Source: CAVQCJ01 sp963711005 (lineage in GTDB: Bacteria > Actinomycetota > Actinomycetes > Prado026). Taken from it: DNA of 64,000 nucleotides. Below are positions 61,518-64,000 of the stretch, one piece after another (the first letter of the stretch is position 1; every line of letters starts with the position of its first letter). The notes under the pieces were generated by a model. It was given only the letters and a program-made list of their open reading frames with translations. It did not search any database and was not told the origin of the DNA. Location: positions 1,550,001 to 1,614,000 of the forward strand of contig CAVQCJ010000002.1 of NCBI GenBank assembly GCA_963711005.1, read 5' to 3'. A program made the translations under genes and the position numbers.

Positions 61518-62413
61518 CAGCCGCGGTGCCGCTCCACGGCCACCACGCTGACGCCGTTGGCGTCGAAGGCCCGGTGCAGGACGAGGATCGCGCCCGGCGC
61601 CAACGGCCGCTGGTCGTGGGACACGTGACCGGGGTCCACCGCCGCCAGCAGGTCCGGCAGCACCGGGCGGTGGCTGCACACGACGAGCGGCTCGGGGGTG
61701 GCCAGCAGCTCGGCCGCTCGGGCCCGGCTCGCCTTGCGCGTCGCGGCGTGCCCCTCCTCGGACAGCAACGGCTCGTCGACGACCTCGACCTCACGGCTGC
61801 GCGCGTACGGCAGCACCGTGTCTCGGCAGCGGGTGGCGTCCGAGCTGTGCACGGCCCGGATGCCGTACGCCGCGAGCAGCGGGACCAGCCGGCGCCCCTG
61901 GTCGATCCCGCGGCTGTCCAGCGGTCTGGCCGCGTCCATCGTGCCGGCCCACTGCGCGCGCTTGACCGCCTTGCCGTGGCGGACGACGACGAGCGGGACG
62001 GTGTCCAGCGGGAGCCGGTGCAGCCGCGGCACGAGCTGGATGTCGTGCTTGTAGGTGAGCAGCTCGCGGGCCTGCGCGTCGGGGACCCAGCGCAGCTCGT
62101 CGATCTCCTCGGTCGGCTCGAACGGCTCGACGGGCGGGTCCTCGACCCGCGCCGCCCAGTAGCGGACGTGCTTGGGGAGCCCGTCCACGTGGTACCGGCG
62201 GCTGGGCAGCGGTCGGCCCAGCGCGATGGCGTAGCCGGTCTCCTCGGCGACCTCGCGCACGGCGGCCACGGCCGGGTGCTCGGCGGGCTCGAGCTTGCCC
62301 TTGGGGAACGACCAGTCCTTGCGCTGCGTCCGGTGCACCAGGGCGAGCTCGATGCCGTCGGCGGCCGGGCGCCACAGCACGGCGCCGGCGGCCCGGATCA
62401 CCTGCACGGCCAC
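61517..62413 (-). CDS. NUDIX hydrolase fused to a SixA-type histidine phosphatase (MutT1-like)
   Basis: A 298-aa two-domain protein. Residues 1-135 are NUDIX, with the box GKLEPAEHPAVAAVREVAEETGY; residues 140-298 are a histidine phosphatase with LVVVRHGKAVKR and a second His in VVCSHRPVLPDLL. This architecture is that of mycobacterial MutT1, which hydrolyses 8-oxo-dGTP and diadenosine polyphosphates. It lies 3 bp after the CYTH-CHAD stop, and pstS follows. In Streptomyces the same trio is next to ppk, as I recall it. Confidence 0.92.
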   Translation of the reverse strand: MAVQVIRAAGAVLWRPAADGIELALVHRTQRKDWSFPKGKLEPAEHPAVAAVREVAEETGYAIALGRPLPSRRYHVDGLPKHVRYWAARVEDPPVEPFEPTEEIDELRWVPDAQARELLTYKHDIQLVPRLHRLPLDTVPLVVVRHGKAVKRAQWAGTMDAARPLDSRGIDQGRRLVPLLAAYGIRAVHSSDATRCRDTVLPYARSREVEVVDEPLLSEEGHAATRKASRARAAELLATPEPLVVCSHRPVLPDLLAAVDPGHVSHDQRPLAPGAILVLHRAFDANGVSVVAVERHRG

Positions 62414-62416
62414 GGG

Positions 62417-64000
62417 TCAGCCCTGGACCTTGGCGAGGCCTGCCGGTCCGCCCGGGCCACCGGCCCTGGAGATCTCGGGCCAGACGTGCATGAACTGTGT
62501 CCTGGCGGTCACGACGGCCGTCCGCTCCGCCTCGTGCAGCAGCCCGAGGACGAAGCCGGTGGTCCCGGTCACGCGGCGGCCGGCGGCCAGCTCGCGCGCG
62601 GTCTTCGCCGCGATCACCGCGTCCTGGTGCTCGCCGAGCAGCTCGGTGACCTGCTCGAGGGCCTTGGCCAGCTTGCGCGCCGGCCGGCCGAACACGGGGG
62701 CGAGCGCCTCGGCGGCGTACCGGGCCCGTTTGGCCGCGATCCGCGTCTCGTGCCAGGAGTCGTCGGTGCCGTCCGGTCGCAGCCGGGCGGCGTCCCGGCT
62801 GAGCCGGCGCCAGGCCTTGGCCAGCAGCGGTGGCAGCTCCGTCGCGGCCGGGCGGTTGGCCGCCTCGGTCAGCACCGGCTCACGGGCGGCCGCCACGAGC
62901 AGCGCCAGCAGCGCGAGATACCGGTCCGATCCCATCGCCGCGTCCAGCCCGGCCTGGGCGGCCGGGCGTTCGGCGTCGAAGGTCCGGCGGACGACGGCTG
63001 CGGCGGCGGCGATGTCGCGCCGATCCGTGTGGTCCACGCCGGCCCGGCCATGGCCCCCCTCGTGGTCGCCGGCGTCCGGCTCCGCCGCGGACAGGGCCGC
63101 CAGGTGGTCGAGCAGTCGCTCCTCGAGCACCTCGCGGTCGCGAAGGTGGCCCAGCTCCGCCGCGATCCAGGACAGCTCGTCGCGCAGCTCGGTCGCCCAC
63201 GCCTCGTCGACGAGTGGGGCGAACACCTTCAGCCCGCTGCGCAGCCGCCGCGCAGCCACCCGCATCTGGTGCACCGAGTCGGGCAGCCCGCGCCGTACCC
63301 GAAGGTCCTGGGCCAGGAACGCGCTGGTGTTGCGGACCACGTGCGCACGGATCGCCGCCCCGGCGGGGTCGTGCGGCCCCACCGGCGCCAGGCTGCTGGG
63401 CGGCGGCACGTCCGGCGGCGCCATCGCGGCCGGTCCGAGCGCCCGCACCGCCTTGGACGGCAGCCCGCCCTCGATCGCGCCCGAGCCGACCAGTGCCGCG
63501 ACCACGGCGGCGATCTCGTCCGGGGCGCCGTCGCGGCTCTCCACCTCGAGCTCGCGGAACCGGGCGGCGACGTGGGTGCCGTCCAGGACCGAGACGGTGT
63601 CGTCGGTGAGCTCGGCGAGGAGACGGCCGTCGGGGCCGACCAGCTCGTACGGCCGCCGTTCGGTGCGCAGCGTCGCCACCGGCTCGACGTCGGCCCCGCG
63701 GGTCACGCCCAGCACGATCCGCAGCAGCTCCGCCGGCGGGGCGAGCGCTTCGTCCAACGGCAGCCGCACCTCGTCTCGGACCGCGGCGCCGTTCGAGCCG
63801 GCGCCGGAGCCGGGGTCGGTACCCGAGAGGTCGTCGGCCGGCAGCTTGAGGTGCCAGCCGTCGTCCACTCCGCCGGAGCGCCGCCGCAGGGTGACGTGCG
63901 AGCGGGCCAGCCGCAGGTCGCCGGTGTCGTAGTACGTGGCGGTGAGCTCGAGCGTCGGCTGCTCGCGGACCTGCGCCACCGCAGCCGGCTCGTCGCCAGC
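62417..64000 (-). CDS. CYTH and CHAD domain protein (5' end beyond window)
   Basis: At least 527 aa, with the frame open to the window edge. N-terminal CYTH part (LELTATYYDTGDLRLARSHVTLRRRSG, WHLKLPAD, then FRELEVE). The canonical ExExK start is missing, so about 20 or more residues lie beyond 64000. C-terminal CHAD domain (about 215-510): VHQMRVAARRLRSGLKVF and WHETRIAAKRARYAAEALAPVFG carry the histidine/arginine-rich polyphosphate-binding helices. Binds polyphosphate or acts on triphosphates; probable role near phosphate uptake genes. A GTG at 63979 is internal. Confidence 0.9.
   Translation of the reverse strand, partial: AGDEPAAVAQVREQPTLELTATYYDTGDLRLARSHVTLRRRSGGVDDGWHLKLPADDLSGTDPGSGAGSNGAAVRDEVRLPLDEALAPPAELLRIVLGVTRGADVEPVATLRTERRPYELVGPDGRLLAELTDDTVSVLDGTHVAARFRELEVESRDGAPDEIAAVVAALVGSGAIEGGLPSKAVRALGPAAMAPPDVPPPSSLAPVGPHDPAGAAIRAHVVRNTSAFLAQDLRVRRGLPDSVHQMRVAARRLRSGLKVFAPLVDEAWATELRDELSWIAAELGHLRDREVLEERLLDHLAALSAAEPDAGDHEGGHGRAGVDHTDRRDIAAAAAVVRRTFDAERPAAQAGLDAAMGSDRYLALLALLVAAAREPVLTEAANRPAATELPPLLAKAWRRLSRDAARLRPDGTDDSWHETRIAAKRARYAAEALAPVFGRPARKLAKALEQVTELLGEHQDAVIAAKTARELAAGRRVTGTTGFVLGLLHEAERTAVVTARTQFMHVWPEISRAGGPGGPAGLAKVQG

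Overview
This is a gene-dense, very high-G+C window with GTG starts, 4-bp ATGA/GTGA overlaps and mostly U-less terminator hairpins. Together with mycothiol-type DinB and PIG-L proteins, an xylA/ROK pair, a PHO-box pstSCAB operon and a Kdp system, this points to an actinomycete (Actinomycetota). I cannot fix the order or genus. I see no rRNA, tRNA, CRISPR, phage or transposase, and no stretch over 300 bases lacks a gene or a described element.

Layout, left to right. 1-4.5 kb: the tail of an unseen gene, a STAS anti-anti-sigma factor with a degenerate partner, a response regulator/kinase/GerMN-lipoprotein operon and a secreted LamG protein. 4.7-7.6 kb: a LacI regulator divergent from a 7-helix SWEET-like transporter, then LPXTG and lipoprotein surface proteins. 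7.6-13.4 kb: a carnitine operon (two hot-dog thioesterases, CaiA-like dehydrogenase, CaiD, BKACE/CdhC, carnitine dehydrogenase) around a divergent IclR regulator; predicted end product glycine betaine. 13.4-24.2 kb: DUF2630, mycothiol-type enzymes, a 1080-aa BTAD/AAA regulator, a hydrolase-glycosyltransferase fusion, a methyltransferase and a MarR/DHA2 exporter pair. 24.07-24.25 kb: a structured patch of 7-bp and 8-bp tandem repeats plus perfect 48-bp and 30-bp palindromes.

24.2-30.1 kb: ROK repressor and xylose isomerase with a readable promoter/operator, a GcvT-fold enzyme and a GGDEF-EAL protein. 30.1-38.1 kb: a kinase-less DUF4118 protein, a 27-aa membrane peptide and kdpFABCD without kdpE. 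38.1-46.9 kb: a PhoP/PhoR-like two-component system divergent from an ABC export island with two HlyD-type adaptors, a DUF5666-like lipoprotein and a Pro-rich membrane protein. Matching 11-bp-spaced CTCA repeats lie on both sides of the shared promoter region. 46.9-57.1 kb: mixed metabolism and envelope genes (LigB dioxygenase, PAP2, YihY, GH63-like glucosidase, EamA, TPP enzyme, ALDH, DksA-type protein). 57.2-64 kb: pstSCAB with a PHO box, then NUDIX-SixA and CYTH-CHAD genes, the actinobacterial phosphate/polyphosphate neighbourhood.

Two window-wide features stand out. Seven single-base frame changes break kdpA, kdpB, kdpD, pstC, pstA (twice) and one methyltransferase while both halves of each protein stay well conserved; I read most as sequence errors. 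A roughly 50-bp palindromic repeat occurs three times (13.4, 38.1 and 54.6 kb); in two copies it supplies the last codons and the stop of the adjoining genes.
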